DNA of 64,000 nucleotides, taken from contig NZ_JAECMS010000002.1 in the NCBI RefSeq assembly GCF_016827595.1, forward strand, positions 806,001 through 870,000, given 5' to 3'. The notes beneath the pieces are model-generated. The model ran no database searches. It worked only from the letters and a program-made list of their open reading frames with translations, and was not told where the DNA came from. Source of the DNA: Luteirhabdus pelagi. Lineage in GTDB: Bacteria > Bacteroidota > Bacteroidia > Flavobacteriales > Flavobacteriaceae. Shown here piece by piece: positions 41,796-52,230 of the stretch; position 1 is the first letter of the stretch; each line of letters starts with the position of its first letter. The position numbers and the translations under genes are program-made.

Positions 41796-41840
41796 CAGCA
41801 GATCATTATCGTTTAAAAGTACATAAAGCTAATATACTTG

Positions 41841-42893
41841 CTAATTATCCGCATGTTCCTTTCCCTCCTCAATCTTCTCTTCAACCTCATGCTTTTCCTC
41901 AGTGTTCAACTCACCCTTTGTCTCTGGGCCTCTACCAGCTCTTAGATGAATTTCGTAATACATCGCAAAATGGTCACTGTCGAAGTTATTGCTACGGATC
42001 ATCGTTTTCACAAACAAATCCTTGGTATGGAACAAGTGGTCGAGAGGGAACCGCATTAAGCGGTATCCCGCATGATAGGTAGGAAAGAAACCGCGTCCGA
42101 TACGAGGGTCGATCATGGCGGTCATTTTTTTGAACAGTCGCGTCGTTCTACTCCAAACTACATCGTTCATATCGCCACACACCACCACTGGTTTTTTCAT
42201 TTCACGAATCTTTTTACCTACCATCATCAACTCAGCATCGCGCTCCTTCGAGGTTTCATTTTCAGTCGGACTTGGTGGGGCAGGATGCAAACAGGCAAAG
42301 AATACATCTTGGGCTTCGGTTACGGGGCATTCGAATAAAATAGAAGGTATGTCGTCTTCAACATGATAATGAACCTCCAAATTCTTCAGGGCAATTTTGC
42401 TGTAAAGATGCATTCCGTAGTAATTATCCAACGGAATCTTGGTTGTATGAGGATAGGTTTCTTCTAATTCACTCAAACCCTCTTCCCATTTTAGGTCAGA
42501 CTCCATCGTCAATACCATATCTGGATCGAATCGTTTTACTTCTGCAATAAACTTATCGTAGCTGTGGTTGTCCTGAAAAACATTACCGGCCAAGATGGAA
42601 ACACAACCCCCGCTTTCAAAATCGGGTTTTCGCCTTGGATACAACTTGCTGTAGGGAAATACTTTTACAATTTGATAGATAAGGGTAACCAGCAATGCTG
42701 CCACCATTATATAGTCGGCTAAGTGCCACGGTTGTATTATGACGAAAAATAGTACGATTAGCAACAGCTGTATTCCAATGGTTTGCAACCGAACAAAATC
42801 AGGCATCCGATAGAACCAATGCGGATGCTCGGTTGCTGGCAGGTATGGCGTAACGATAAAAAATACGGTAAGGACGTATAATACGATTTCCAT
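41841..42893 (-). CDS. Endonuclease/exonuclease/phosphatase (EEP) family membrane protein
   Basis: A 350-residue protein with two to three N-terminal helices (residues 1-75) and an EEP catalytic domain. Expected residues are visible: Asn in LAGNV, Glu in TMESDLKW, His in CLHPAPP, GDMNDV and the final SDHFAMYYEI. The C-terminus is a Glu/Lys-rich tail. EEP enzymes cleave phosphodiester or phosphate esters of nucleic acids, lipids or inositol phosphates with Mg2+. The catalytic part may face outside if the helices pass an odd number of times. Substrate unknown. Confidence 0.85.
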   Translation of the reverse strand: MEIVLYVLTVFFIVTPYLPATEHPHWFYRMPDFVRLQTIGIQLLLIVLFFVIIQPWHLADYIMVAALLVTLIYQIVKVFPYSKLYPRRKPDFESGGCVSILAGNVFQDNHSYDKFIAEVKRFDPDMVLTMESDLKWEEGLSELEETYPHTTKIPLDNYYGMHLYSKIALKNLEVHYHVEDDIPSILFECPVTEAQDVFFACLHPAPPSPTENETSKERDAELMMVGKKIREMKKPVVVCGDMNDVVWSRTTRLFKKMTAMIDPRIGRGFFPTYHAGYRLMRFPLDHLFHTKDLFVKTMIRSNNFDSDHFAMYYEIHLRAGRGPETKGELNTEEKHEVEEKIEEGKEHADN

Positions 42894-43050
42894 TCTTTAA
42901 AAGTACGGGGATTTTTTGACCTTGCTAGACCACACCCTTCAATTTGAGAAAAATTTAAGAGGAAACTTCACTTCAACCCTTAATCTTTTTAGGGAATTCA
43001 TTGGGTACTGCAACATGAGTACGTATTTTTGGAAAAAATTCAATAAAATC

Positions 43051-44523
43051 ATGAAAAAGAATACTTTTTTACTCCTTTTACTATTTATTGCGCCAGCTGT
43101 GTTATTGGCACAGACGTATACAACTCCCGATACTGGAGTCGTTTGGACACTCGATGATATCGCGAACGCGAGTCCGAGTACCATTACGGTTAGTGGCGAC
43201 CAATACGAGTTGTTGGAAAATCTTGAAATTGCCGCTTCCGATACAGTAATTATCGATGAAGACCTAACCTTATCCATCGATGCCGATCTTTTGATTACGG
43301 TATTCGGAACATTTGAGGTTACGGCCGATGATGTTACCTTTACTGCAATCGACGAGGCAGCACCATACGAAGGATTTCGCTTCGAGGAATTCTCAGAAAT
43401 CAATATCCAAAACAGTACCATTCAATTTGGGGGTGGATTGAGAGTGTTGACCGAAACCTTCACTATAAATAACTGTACGTTGACAAACAATGTAGAAGGT
43501 GCTGCTACCGGCGGAACCATTTCTCTTTCGCGTGGAGTACCACAAATCACGAATAATACGATAACTTTTAATCAGTTGCCTGCTATTTCATCGGGTGCCA
43601 ATATTGAAGTTTCACCTTACATCTTCAACAATTATATTGAAGGGAATACACAAGAGAACAGCAACCGTCCGCAAATCAATTTGGGAATCACGAAAGTGAA
43701 CGATTCACTAAAGATTATTCAAAACACGATTAAAGGCGATCCTGCCCTTGATCAAGTGGGGGGAATTGCCATTGCGAATTTCGTTGGTGGAAATATTCGA
43801 GCGATAATTGATGATAACGTTATTACCGACAACCGCTATGGAATTACCATGCTAGGGAATAATTCGTTCGCCTACATGCGTTTTAATGTGATTGAAGACA
43901 ATAACACCCAAGGCGATCCTAACCTTGGTGGAAGCGGTATTAACCTTAATACATCTTCTGGCGGAATGGAAGTGATTGCGCAAGGAAATGAAATTCGCAG
44001 AAACCTATGGGGCATTACGCTACAAGGGGAAGCATCAATCAACTTGGGTGATGAAGTAAACAATTCTGGGGATAACATCTTTTCTGAAAATGAAAACAGT
44101 GGTCAAACCTTTGCTTTGTACAACAACACGCCAAATACGATTCAGGCGAAAAATAACTGTTGGAAAGAAAATGATGCCCCGAATTCTTTAGCCGATGCGG
44201 AAGAAGTAATTTTTCATCAACCCGACGATAGTTCTTTGGGTGAAGTAATTTTTGATCCAATTAGTTGTGCAGAGTTTTCTGTTGAAGATGAAATCTTCCA
44301 AGACTTTAGTTTCTATCCGAATCCTTCCAAAGGAACCATCAATTTCGATAATATGGTAGGCTTTGAAACGCTTTCCGTGTATGATATTACAGGGAAGAAT
44401 GTATTTGAAGTAGCGGTCGTTAGTGGTGAAAATACGGTGAACCTTCCTGTAGCTGCAGGCGTTTACTTTATCCGTTTTGAAACGGATACCGAGGCGGCCA
44501 TCCGAAAGTTGGTTGTTCGATAG
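43051..44523 (+). CDS. T9SS-exported right-handed beta-helix protein
   Basis: A 490-residue protein from the ATG at 43051, chosen because it begins a proper signal peptide (MKKNTFLLLLLFIAPAVLLA). A longer frame upstream has no signal. The middle (about residues 100-400) has repeated short strands rich in Asn, Thr and Ile, as in NosD or pectate-lyase-like beta-helices. The last 75 residues form the T9SS type A sorting domain (FSFYPNPSKGTINF...GVYFIRFETD...RKLVVR). It should be exported through the outer membrane and attached or released. Confidence 0.87.
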   Translation: MKKNTFLLLLLFIAPAVLLAQTYTTPDTGVVWTLDDIANASPSTITVSGDQYELLENLEIAASDTVIIDEDLTLSIDADLLITVFGTFEVTADDVTFTAIDEAAPYEGFRFEEFSEINIQNSTIQFGGGLRVLTETFTINNCTLTNNVEGAATGGTISLSRGVPQITNNTITFNQLPAISSGANIEVSPYIFNNYIEGNTQENSNRPQINLGITKVNDSLKIIQNTIKGDPALDQVGGIAIANFVGGNIRAIIDDNVITDNRYGITMLGNNSFAYMRFNVIEDNNTQGDPNLGGSGINLNTSSGGMEVIAQGNEIRRNLWGITLQGEASINLGDEVNNSGDNIFSENENSGQTFALYNNTPNTIQAKNNCWKENDAPNSLADAEEVIFHQPDDSSLGEVIFDPISCAEFSVEDEIFQDFSFYPNPSKGTINFDNMVGFETLSVYDITGKNVFEVAVVSGENTVNLPVAAGVYFIRFETDTEAAIRKLVVR

Positions 44524-44540
44524 AAAATTAATTTCAAATA

Positions 44541-44574
44541 AAAAAGCACGCCCTAATCTTGGCGTGCTTTTTTT
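44541..44574 (+). terminator. Rho-independent terminator
   Basis: Stem AAAAAGCACGCC / GGCGTGCTTTTT with an eight-base loop (44553-44560) and a T-tract, 18 bases after the T9SS gene stop codon. Confidence 0.9.
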
Positions 44575-44631
44575 ATGCGGAAACCCTTTTAAAGCCGTAC
44601 TTTTGCAGCGAATTTTAAACCCTATTGAATC

Positions 44632-46071
44632 GTGAAACTGGACGCAAATGCAAGGTTGGAATTATCGAAGGAGCAAATGAAGGAATATGGTTATTCCATC
44701 GTGGATGCCGTAGTAGACCATACGGCTACGCAAAATGACAAGAAACCGGTGGCATTGGCCTCTCGTTCCGAAATGGATAGGATGTTTCTGGAAGAAGCAC
44801 CCGAAAAACCGTCCGATGCGCAGGAAGTATTAGATTTTGTACTTCAGAATGTAATGACGCAAAGCGCCATTGTTTCACATCCAAAATCGTTCTCCTTCGT
44901 TCCGGGACCAAGCAACTACGTCAGTGCCATGGCCGATACCCTGGCTACTGGTTTCAATATTTTTTCTGGAGGATGGGCCGCAAGTCCAGCCGCGGCAGAA
45001 TTGGAAATCGTTACGCTTAACTGGTTGCTGAAAATCTTCGGCTTCCCACCAAAAAAGGGAGGCGGAATCTTTACCAGCGGAGGCTCGATGGCAAATTTAA
45101 CGGCTATCGTAACGGCACGACGCATTAAGTGCGGAGACGATTTTAGCAAGGCGGTTATATATCTTTCCGATCAGGCGCATTCATCGAATATCAAGGCCAT
45201 CCGAATTCTAGGGTTTAGAAAAGAACAAATTCGCATCATTCCCACCGACATAGAGTTCAAGTTTTCCATCAATAAGCTGAAAAATGCTATCGCAAAAGAC
45301 AAGTTAGAAGGACTTCAACCTTTTTGCATGGTGGCAACGGCAGGTACCACGAACACAGGAACGGTCGATCCGCTTACCGAACTGTCTAAAATTTGTAAAA
45401 GTGAAGGGCTTTGGTTTCATATAGATGGTGCCTATGGTGGTGCTGCGATCTTAGCGAAAAATGGCAAGCAATTACTGAAAGGCATCGAAAAGGCCGATTC
45501 GTTGACGGTCGATCCACATAAGTGGTTCTTTCAACCCTATGAGATGGGCTGTTTGTTAGTCCGAAACAGCAAATGGCTGAAGAATACATTCACCGAAAAA
45601 CCAGAATACCTGCGCGATGTAGAAGGAAATGAAAGTGAAATAAACTTTTACGACCACGGAGTTCAGCTTACCCGGCGTTTCCGAGCGTTGAAATTCTATA
45701 TGAGCGTAAAGACTTTCGGACTAAAAGCCTTTCGCAAAGCGATTACCTACAATATTGAAATGGCAGAGCGCACCGAGGCCTTGCTTCGAAAAAGTGCGTA
45801 TTGGGAAGTAATTTCTCCAGCGACCTTGGCAGTAATCAACTTTCGATACAATCCGATTAAGGAAAAGTTGGGTGAAAAAGAGCTCGATAAATTGAACCAA
45901 TATATTTCCGAAAAGGTGGTCGGCTCTCGTGAAGCTTTATTAGTAACTACTGTTTTAAACGGCCAGATCGTACTTCGTATGTGTTTGATAAATCCGCGTA
46001 CTACGATGGAACACGTAAAGGAAACCATCGATTTATGTGAAGGATTTGGCGCTGAAAAATTAAACTCGTGA
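44632..46071 (+). CDS. PLP-dependent decarboxylase (aromatic-L-amino-acid/glutamate decarboxylase family)
   Basis: A 479-residue cytoplasmic enzyme with a GTG start. It shows group II decarboxylase features: FTSGGSMANLTAIVTAR, HIDGAYGG and the PLP lysine in DPHKWFFQPYE (near residue 303). It removes CO2 from an aromatic amino acid or related substrate. The exact substrate cannot be told. Its stop overlaps the next start as GTGA (46068-46071). Confidence 0.88.
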   Translation: MKLDANARLELSKEQMKEYGYSIVDAVVDHTATQNDKKPVALASRSEMDRMFLEEAPEKPSDAQEVLDFVLQNVMTQSAIVSHPKSFSFVPGPSNYVSAMADTLATGFNIFSGGWAASPAAAELEIVTLNWLLKIFGFPPKKGGGIFTSGGSMANLTAIVTARRIKCGDDFSKAVIYLSDQAHSSNIKAIRILGFRKEQIRIIPTDIEFKFSINKLKNAIAKDKLEGLQPFCMVATAGTTNTGTVDPLTELSKICKSEGLWFHIDGAYGGAAILAKNGKQLLKGIEKADSLTVDPHKWFFQPYEMGCLLVRNSKWLKNTFTEKPEYLRDVEGNESEINFYDHGVQLTRRFRALKFYMSVKTFGLKAFRKAITYNIEMAERTEALLRKSAYWEVISPATLAVINFRYNPIKEKLGEKELDKLNQYISEKVVGSREALLVTTVLNGQIVLRMCLINPRTTMEHVKETIDLCEGFGAEKLNS

Positions 46072-47294
46072 TATCGGCCGACGTCATAATCGTTGGCGGT
46101 GGTGCCGCGGGTTTTTTTACGGCTATTAATCTAGCAGAACAAAAACCGAATCTCAAAATCATCATTTTGGAGCGTGGGAAGGAAGTATTGACGAAGGTCA
46201 AAATTTCTGGAGGTGGACGCTGCAATGTTACTCATGCCGAATTTCTTCCGAAGGAATTGGTGGAACAGTATCCGCGTGGAAAAAAAGAGCTCTTAGGCCC
46301 GTTTCATACTTTTATGACGGGCGATACGGTGGGTTGGTTTGAAGAAAAGGGCATTCCGCTAAAAACCGAGGAAGACGGCCGTATGTTTCCCATAACAGAT
46401 GATTCGCAAACTATTATCGATTGTTTTTTGAATGAAGCCAATCGTTTAGGGGTTGAGGTTTTGACTGGTCATTCGGTACAAGAGGTCACCTTTGACGATG
46501 AATATTGGCATATAGAAACAAAAGAAGAACAATTTGTAGCATCAGCGGTTGTTGTCGCCACAGGCAGCAATCCGAAGATATGGAAGCTGTTGAAACGGTT
46601 GGGACATACCATTATTTCACCCGTACCTTCCTTGTTTACCTTTAATATTCAAGATTCCCGAATTGAAGGTTTGGCAGGGGTTTCTACGCCAGCCACAATT
46701 CGAATAGAAGGACTATCAAATACGTCACTTGAAGCGGATGGTCCATTACTGATTACCCATTGGGGAATGAGCGGTCCCGCGATTCTAAAGCTTTCCGCAT
46801 GGGGAGCAAGGGACTTGGCTGAGGTAAACTATCAATTTTTCATTAAGGTGAATTGGCTGATGGATGTTTCCGCAGCGGAATGTGCGGAAATGCTGAAGGA
46901 ATTGAAACTATCGCTTGCCAAAAAACAAGTGACCACCCATCCACAATTCGACTTACCGAAACGGCTTTGGAAGCGGTTGGTAGCAGCTTCCAAAATTGAA
47001 AAGGAAGCGAATTGGGCGCATTTGTCGAATGCCGATATTTCAACATTGGCCCAACAACTTACCAATGCTACTTTTCAAGTAGAAGGAAAAAGCACCTTTA
47101 AGGAAGAGTTCGTCACTGCTGGTGGAGTCGATTTGGTGGAAGTCGATTTCAAGACCTTTGAAAGCAAAAAACATCGGAACTTATACTTGGCGGGAGAAGT
47201 GCTAAACATCGATGCGGTAACGGGAGGCTTTAATTTTCAGAATGCATGGACGGGGGGATTCATGGTAGCCAACGCAATTTCCGATAGACTTTAA
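46068..47294 (+). CDS. BaiN/HI0933-type NAD(P)/FAD-dependent oxidoreductase
   Basis: A 408-residue flavoprotein with a GTG start. Features are the N-terminal Rossmann VIIVGGGAAGFFTAINLAEQ, SGGGRCNVTH near residue 45, ATGSNPK near residue 165 and the C-terminal AGEVLNIDAVTGGFNFQNAW. This family (YhiN, HI0933, BaiN) has no agreed reaction in this phylum. It is co-translated with the decarboxylase upstream. Confidence 0.87.
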   Translation: MISADVIIVGGGAAGFFTAINLAEQKPNLKIIILERGKEVLTKVKISGGGRCNVTHAEFLPKELVEQYPRGKKELLGPFHTFMTGDTVGWFEEKGIPLKTEEDGRMFPITDDSQTIIDCFLNEANRLGVEVLTGHSVQEVTFDDEYWHIETKEEQFVASAVVVATGSNPKIWKLLKRLGHTIISPVPSLFTFNIQDSRIEGLAGVSTPATIRIEGLSNTSLEADGPLLITHWGMSGPAILKLSAWGARDLAEVNYQFFIKVNWLMDVSAAECAEMLKELKLSLAKKQVTTHPQFDLPKRLWKRLVAASKIEKEANWAHLSNADISTLAQQLTNATFQVEGKSTFKEEFVTAGGVDLVEVDFKTFESKKHRNLYLAGEVLNIDAVTGGFNFQNAWTGGFMVANAISDRL

Positions 47295-47340
47295 TACTTC
47301 CTTAAGGCAAATTCGCCTTCAAGTATAGTACCTTGTACCT

Positions 47341-47742
47341 ATGAAAATGCTTTCCCTACTATTATTTTTTATTTCATTTGCTATGTTTTCCCAAAACCTC
47401 ACCAAGCACCAATGGAACGACCGTTTATTGATCATAACCTCTGAAACCTTCGATAATGATCGTGCACAACGACAACTTATAATGTTGAAGAAGGAAATGT
47501 CAGGGTTGAAGGACCGAAAGTTGGTGATTTACCACGTAACACCTGAGGGGTATAAAACAAACTTCAATACTGAAGTTTCTGGTGAAAGTGAAATTGCCGT
47601 TGGAGAAGATTTTCAAATTACCCTAATCGGTTTGGACGGGGGTGAAAAATATCAATCGAATACGCCTGAACCCGCAAGCGTTTTCTTTTCAAAAATAGAT
47701 AGCATGCCGATGCGAAAAGCTGAAATGCGTCAGAAGAACTGA
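47341..47742 (+). CDS. DUF4174 protein
   Basis: A 133-residue protein with a signal peptide (residues 1-17) and the DUF4174 pattern WNDRLLIITSETFDNDRAQRQL, which resembles a thioredoxin-like fold without the CxxC. It is periplasmic or secreted; function unknown. Its stop and the next start overlap as TGATG at 47740-47744. Confidence 0.8.
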   Translation: MKMLSLLLFFISFAMFSQNLTKHQWNDRLLIITSETFDNDRAQRQLIMLKKEMSGLKDRKLVIYHVTPEGYKTNFNTEVSGESEIAVGEDFQITLIGLDGGEKYQSNTPEPASVFFSKIDSMPMRKAEMRQKN

Positions 47743-48281
47743 TGAATACCTACGTAGCCTTTTTAAGGGGAATCAATGTTGGGGGACAGAAGAAATTTTC
47801 GATGTCCGACCAAGAACGATTGTTTTCAGCCTTGGGCTATAATAATGTTCGGGCCTATCTCCAAACTGGAAATGTCGTTTTTCAAACACAAAAAACTTCA
47901 ACAGAAGTCACTTCCGCAATACAAACTGCCATTTCGGAAAAATACGGTTGGGAGGTTCCTATCCTGATTAAAACCACTTCAGAAATAGCAGCTATTATCA
48001 AGCACTGTCCTTTTTCACAAGAAAAAAAAGAGAAAAGTTACTTCACCTTACTTCACGCCATTCCAAATTCCGTAGAAAGAACGGCTATTGCTTCGGAAGC
48101 TTCTAAAGAAGAAGAATTTATCATTGCAGAAACATGTATTTATTTCTTTCCCGAGAATGGCTATGGGCGCGCCAAATTCAACAACAATTATTTCGAGAAA
48201 AAGTTGAAAGTTGCTGCTACCACACGAAATTATAGAACGATGAAAAAGGTCTTGACATTACTTGAAGAAGTGTCAAATTAA
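47742..48281 (+). CDS. DUF1697 protein
   Basis: A 179-residue cytoplasmic protein with the DUF1697 signature YVAFLRGINVGGQKK at the start and AYLQTGNVVFQ near residue 40, ending with RNYRTMKKVLTLLEE. Uncharacterised but widespread. It overlaps the 3' end of the convergent CHAT gene by nine bases. Confidence 0.87.
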   Translation: MNTYVAFLRGINVGGQKKFSMSDQERLFSALGYNNVRAYLQTGNVVFQTQKTSTEVTSAIQTAISEKYGWEVPILIKTTSEIAAIIKHCPFSQEKKEKSYFTLLHAIPNSVERTAIASEASKEEEFIIAETCIYFFPENGYGRAKFNNNYFEKKLKVAATTRNYRTMKKVLTLLEEVSN

Positions 48282-51200
48282 ACTTTTTTTGCGTCTCCAC
48301 AGCCAAAAAAGAACGCCAATAACTACTAAAAGTATTCCTCCATAAAGAATCCAATTAGAATGATCTAACCTCATTTTTAGCGGTTCGGTATTACCCATTA
48401 AAATCAATCCTGCCCAATAGGGAGGTGCCTGAACACGTCCTTTAGCCTGTGAAAGGTATTCGAGCTTTGCCAACTGCAACGCTTTATTTTTAGGGACACC
48501 GTCGGCCAGATGATCGTAGAAAGCTGCAACGATGGCCGCACTCGACTTTTCGTCTACATTCCATAGGCTGGTTAGAATACTCTGACTGCCAGCATGGGTG
48601 AAGGCATGAGTTAAGGAAAGCATTCCCTCCCCAGGCTGATAAGAAGGCTTTCCCGTTTCACAAGCCGTTAATATGGCGAGTTCGGATGAAAGTTCGTAAT
48701 TGTAAAGCTCGTAGGCATATAGAGAATTCTCTTCTGATACCGTTTCTGATGATTCGCCTTTGGCAAAAATTAGTCGCGAAAGCTCTGGACTTACATTATT
48801 GCTTTCCGCATGGGTGCCAATATGAATGATACTATGTTGGTCTGCTTCCGATAAAAATCGCATTTTGGAAGCGTCGTCGTTGAGGTAGGCAGTACCCCGA
48901 AACAATTTGCTGTATTTCTCCGCGACTTCACGAATGAACGGCTGCGGAAGTAATGTAAGATAGGTTTTGTCGATAGCGGTAGAATCCTTTTGTGCATTCT
49001 TATATCGTACCTTCATTTCAGCATCGAAGGTCGGAGCGAAGGCTACAAATCTTTCTTGAGGTACTTCGGCTGTACCGTTTTGCAACATATAAAGACTGGG
49101 TTCGTATGAAATGCAATGGTTGGCCAAGAGTCCTTTTGTAGCTAATTCCTTAAAAGAGGCTATCGGGGTTTTGGTTAGAAGATCGAAACTAAGGTTGAAG
49201 AGGGGACCGTCTGGCACAATAATGACCTCTTCTGTGGTAACTTTATCGGCAATTGGGCCCCAGAGCTGTTCGTATAAAATATACATTGGCTCTCGATACG
49301 CTTCCACAGTATTGGAATGCTGCTGTAGCGCTGCGATGGTTTCGGAAAGATTGTTCGTGGTGTGTTTTTGAAGCGTGCTGCTGTTGTTGGTAAGGACTAA
49401 CGAATATAATTCATCTTCAACAAAAAGATATCGAACCAATGTCGTATTCGCTGGAATTTCATGTTTCCAATCGTTTTTCTCATGAAGAATGGATCCATAT
49501 TTCAATGAAAAATAATCGGGATAGTCAGTTTTCAGGGTTTCGCGAAGTGTTTCCCATTCGTTGGAAGCTTTGATGAACATTGAAATCCCTTCTTCGGAAG
49601 AATTCTGTAGTGCGCTGGAAAGTTTAGCCTTGAGTTCTGATTCCTGTTGAAGAATGCTTGCTGGAAGCTTATCGGAAGGCTGATATTCCCGTAAGGCCAG
49701 TCGAGCTCGAATTCGGTTGTAGATACTCGATTCATGGTATTGAATCAGTTTTTCCAAATATTTTGAATCCTTCGATTTTTGATAGGCTTGAAGTTGTAGT
49801 TTTTTTGCAAAGTTGAAGAGGTCGGTGTTTTGTGAAATCAAAAAACGAACATCCTCGTAATTCTGTAAGAACGATTGCCGTAGTTGAAGTACTTCGAATG
49901 CATTGGTTAGCGAATTTGAAAGCTGGTTGATTTTGGAGAGGGTTATTGCGGGAAGCAAAGCATATTCAGATTGGGCATGGATTAAGATGGCCCGAGGCAA
50001 TTGAAAGCTATTAAGTACAATATCGGGCGAGACATTTTGTTGCTGTTTTGGTACTTCAATCGCGTCGATTACTTCTTGTGAAAACGATTTTGCTTTCTCA
50101 AATTCTCCTAGTTGAAAATAGGTTTCCGCTACGGCCAAAATATAATGGAGGCCTTGTTGGGTTTTGTGAAACTCACTTTTTTTCGACGCTGAATATAATT
50201 CTTCTGCAGTGGCAATGGCCTTCTTTCGTTGGTTGTTTTTCGCATAGAAAACCGCCATGTTAGCAATTTCTGAGAGCAGGTCGTTATTGTAGTTTCCGCC
50301 TAGCGACTTTAAGAATAGTACGCGACCTTTTTCATAGGCCGGTCCGGCCTCTTTAGGGCGTTCTAAGGCTTCCAAAATGTTTCCGTAGGTGGTATAGGCA
50401 GATCCTTTCCAATATTCGGGAATGGCAGGGTTTTTATTGATTTGTTGCTGCACTTCTTCAACTAAATATAGCGCATTCTCTAAATCCCTGGTGTTTAACT
50501 TGGCCTGCGCAAGTAATATTTTTGAAATAATGACATTGGGGTCATTTGGATTTCGAGTTTTGAGCTTACGTTGATAAGAATACTCGATAAGCTCTTCCGC
50601 TTTGCGAAATTCACCAACAGCATTATGAAAAGCTCCTAGATTATCGATAGCAGCAAACTTGCTGGCTTCTGCTGCACTGATACGCTGTTCGTCCGTACCA
50701 TTAACCATATAGTCATTCAAATCGTTGATGGCCTTTTGAGAATACGCTATCGCTTGTTGATTTTTACCCAATACATTGGAGACAACGGCCATATTCATCA
50801 TAACAAGTGCGGGTCGGTAGTATTGGTTTTCGGGGGTGTTCTCGGTTTTCTTTAGAGCTTCCAAGGATTTTTGAAAATAATACTGACAGCTATCCATTTT
50901 GCCTTCCCGCCACATGACTCCCCCTAGGGCATTGTACACCTGTTGCAGCGATACATAATTCTTTTCTTTCCGCTTATTAAACGTTTCCAGACTCTTTTGA
51001 TAATGGTTTTTTGAGGCTACATAATTACCCATACTGCTGGCATAGTATCCCAGATTATAGTGCATATCGTCCTCGGTAGGCGGTGCATTAGAGCTATCTT
51101 TTTTTGCAAATTGCAAGGCTTTTTCTACGGAAAGATAGGCAAGGTCGGGTCGTCCGGCATCGCTTTGTACCCATGCTAATTCTTTGTATGCATATTTTGA

Positions 51201-51503
51201 AGCGAAGGGGTCATTAAAGCTTAAAATGTAGGTTACCCATTTGTTGGTGCGTTCTAAGGCACGGTCCCAATCTTCTTGGTTAAGTGAAAAGCTTCCGATG
51301 AATTCGATATACTTGGCGATGCTATCAGCTTTTTCTTCTTTTTTGAATTTTGAAAGCTTTTGCGCAAGGTATGTATTTGCTTCTTTAATTTTCTTTGCCT
51401 GCACCAGTTCGGTCATTCTGGATACCCCTACTAGCGAATCATGTTGCCCCCAAAATATATAGGGAATCATAAATAGCATTAAGGTTAAGAAGCGTTTATT
51501 CAT
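48273..51503 (-). CDS. CHAT-domain protein with TPR repeats and C-terminal membrane anchor
   Basis: A 1076-residue protein. It has a signal peptide (about residues 1-20), some 10-12 tetratricopeptide-like repeats (about residues 25-520) and a CHAT (caspase-like) domain at about 700-1030, with the His898 (HIGTHAES) and Cys948 (LTACETG) pair. A final transmembrane helix (about 1050-1070) followed by RRKKSLI ends it. The protease dyad is intact. The signal peptide and anchor place most of the protein in the periplasm. It overlaps the TPR membrane gene upstream by eight bases; an ECF sigma gene opens the operon. Protease activity and substrate are not known. Confidence 0.88.
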   Translation of the reverse strand: MNKRFLTLMLFMIPYIFWGQHDSLVGVSRMTELVQAKKIKEANTYLAQKLSKFKKEEKADSIAKYIEFIGSFSLNQEDWDRALERTNKWVTYILSFNDPFASKYAYKELAWVQSDAGRPDLAYLSVEKALQFAKKDSSNAPPTEDDMHYNLGYYASSMGNYVASKNHYQKSLETFNKRKEKNYVSLQQVYNALGGVMWREGKMDSCQYYFQKSLEALKKTENTPENQYYRPALVMMNMAVVSNVLGKNQQAIAYSQKAINDLNDYMVNGTDEQRISAAEASKFAAIDNLGAFHNAVGEFRKAEELIEYSYQRKLKTRNPNDPNVIISKILLAQAKLNTRDLENALYLVEEVQQQINKNPAIPEYWKGSAYTTYGNILEALERPKEAGPAYEKGRVLFLKSLGGNYNNDLLSEIANMAVFYAKNNQRKKAIATAEELYSASKKSEFHKTQQGLHYILAVAETYFQLGEFEKAKSFSQEVIDAIEVPKQQQNVSPDIVLNSFQLPRAILIHAQSEYALLPAITLSKINQLSNSLTNAFEVLQLRQSFLQNYEDVRFLISQNTDLFNFAKKLQLQAYQKSKDSKYLEKLIQYHESSIYNRIRARLALREYQPSDKLPASILQQESELKAKLSSALQNSSEEGISMFIKASNEWETLRETLKTDYPDYFSLKYGSILHEKNDWKHEIPANTTLVRYLFVEDELYSLVLTNNSSTLQKHTTNNLSETIAALQQHSNTVEAYREPMYILYEQLWGPIADKVTTEEVIIVPDGPLFNLSFDLLTKTPIASFKELATKGLLANHCISYEPSLYMLQNGTAEVPQERFVAFAPTFDAEMKVRYKNAQKDSTAIDKTYLTLLPQPFIREVAEKYSKLFRGTAYLNDDASKMRFLSEADQHSIIHIGTHAESNNVSPELSRLIFAKGESSETVSEENSLYAYELYNYELSSELAILTACETGKPSYQPGEGMLSLTHAFTHAGSQSILTSLWNVDEKSSAAIVAAFYDHLADGVPKNKALQLAKLEYLSQAKGRVQAPPYWAGLILMGNTEPLKMRLDHSNWILYGGILLVVIGVLFWLWRRKKSLI

Positions 51504-52230
51504 CTTTTAATTTGCGAATAGCGTTTAAGAGCGTTTGGTTTTTATCTGATGGATGCATCCCTAATAGTTGTATGGCTTCATTTAGCTTAGCAGCCTTTAC
51601 TAAAGCGAGCGCTTTGTAATAGATGGCTTCCGAATAAAAGGTGGAAGTAGTTTTTTCAATAGTTGAGTTCAAATAGGGAAGTGCCAACGTTATTTCATCG
51701 GTGGCCATATGGGCCATTCCCATAAAGTAGCTCAGGGTGTCATTCTCAGGTTTTTCTTCGACCAACGGTTGCCATTTCGATAGGGCTTCTTCATAATTAC
51801 CCTGCTTGTAGCTTACCATTCCGTCGTAAAATTCAAATTGAGAGGTAGCGCTCATAATTGTCGGTAAGCCGGGATCGGGAGAATAGTAGGTAGCATATAA
51901 TTCTTCCCGTGGATTTGTTTTCGTAAACAACCATACGAGTGCAATAGCCAAAATGATGGAGGCTGCGGCAGCATATTTTATATAATTTTTCCCGCCCTGT
52001 GAAGTTGTTTTAATAGCAAGTTCATTATGGTAGTCATCTAACTTGGGCTTTAAAGCTGCGACTTCAATAGCATTTAGAAAAGCTTCTACCTCCGCAACTT
52101 GCGTAGCAAACTGTGCATCGGATTTAATCCTGCTTTCGAATTTAAGCGCTTCAGTTTCAGACAGCTCATTCGAAAGATACGCTTCGATTCGTTCGAAGGT
52201 TTCCTGGGATATTTCGGTTTTCTTTTTCAT
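51496..52230 (-). CDS. Membrane protein with anti-sigma-like N-terminus and TPR-like C-terminus
   Basis: A 244-residue protein: a cytoplasmic helical N-terminus (IEAYLSNELSETEALKFESRI) resembling anti-sigma zinc-finger-like or RseA-like regions, one transmembrane helix (about residues 86-103), and a periplasmic part with TPR-like repeats (EFYDGMVSYKQGNYEEALSKW). It overlaps the sigma gene by four bases and the CHAT gene by eight. By position and topology it may be the sigma factor's partner; no anti-sigma family can be named with certainty. Confidence 0.7.
   Translation of the reverse strand: MKKKTEISQETFERIEAYLSNELSETEALKFESRIKSDAQFATQVAEVEAFLNAIEVAALKPKLDDYHNELAIKTTSQGGKNYIKYAAAASIILAIALVWLFTKTNPREELYATYYSPDPGLPTIMSATSQFEFYDGMVSYKQGNYEEALSKWQPLVEEKPENDTLSYFMGMAHMATDEITLALPYLNSTIEKTTSTFYSEAIYYKALALVKAAKLNEAIQLLGMHPSDKNQTLLNAIRKLKDE

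Noticed and set aside
43020-43050. Longer N-terminus of the T9SS beta-helix protein (frame open from 42916)
   Set aside because: The ATG at 43051 starts a clean signal peptide. The extension would bury it.
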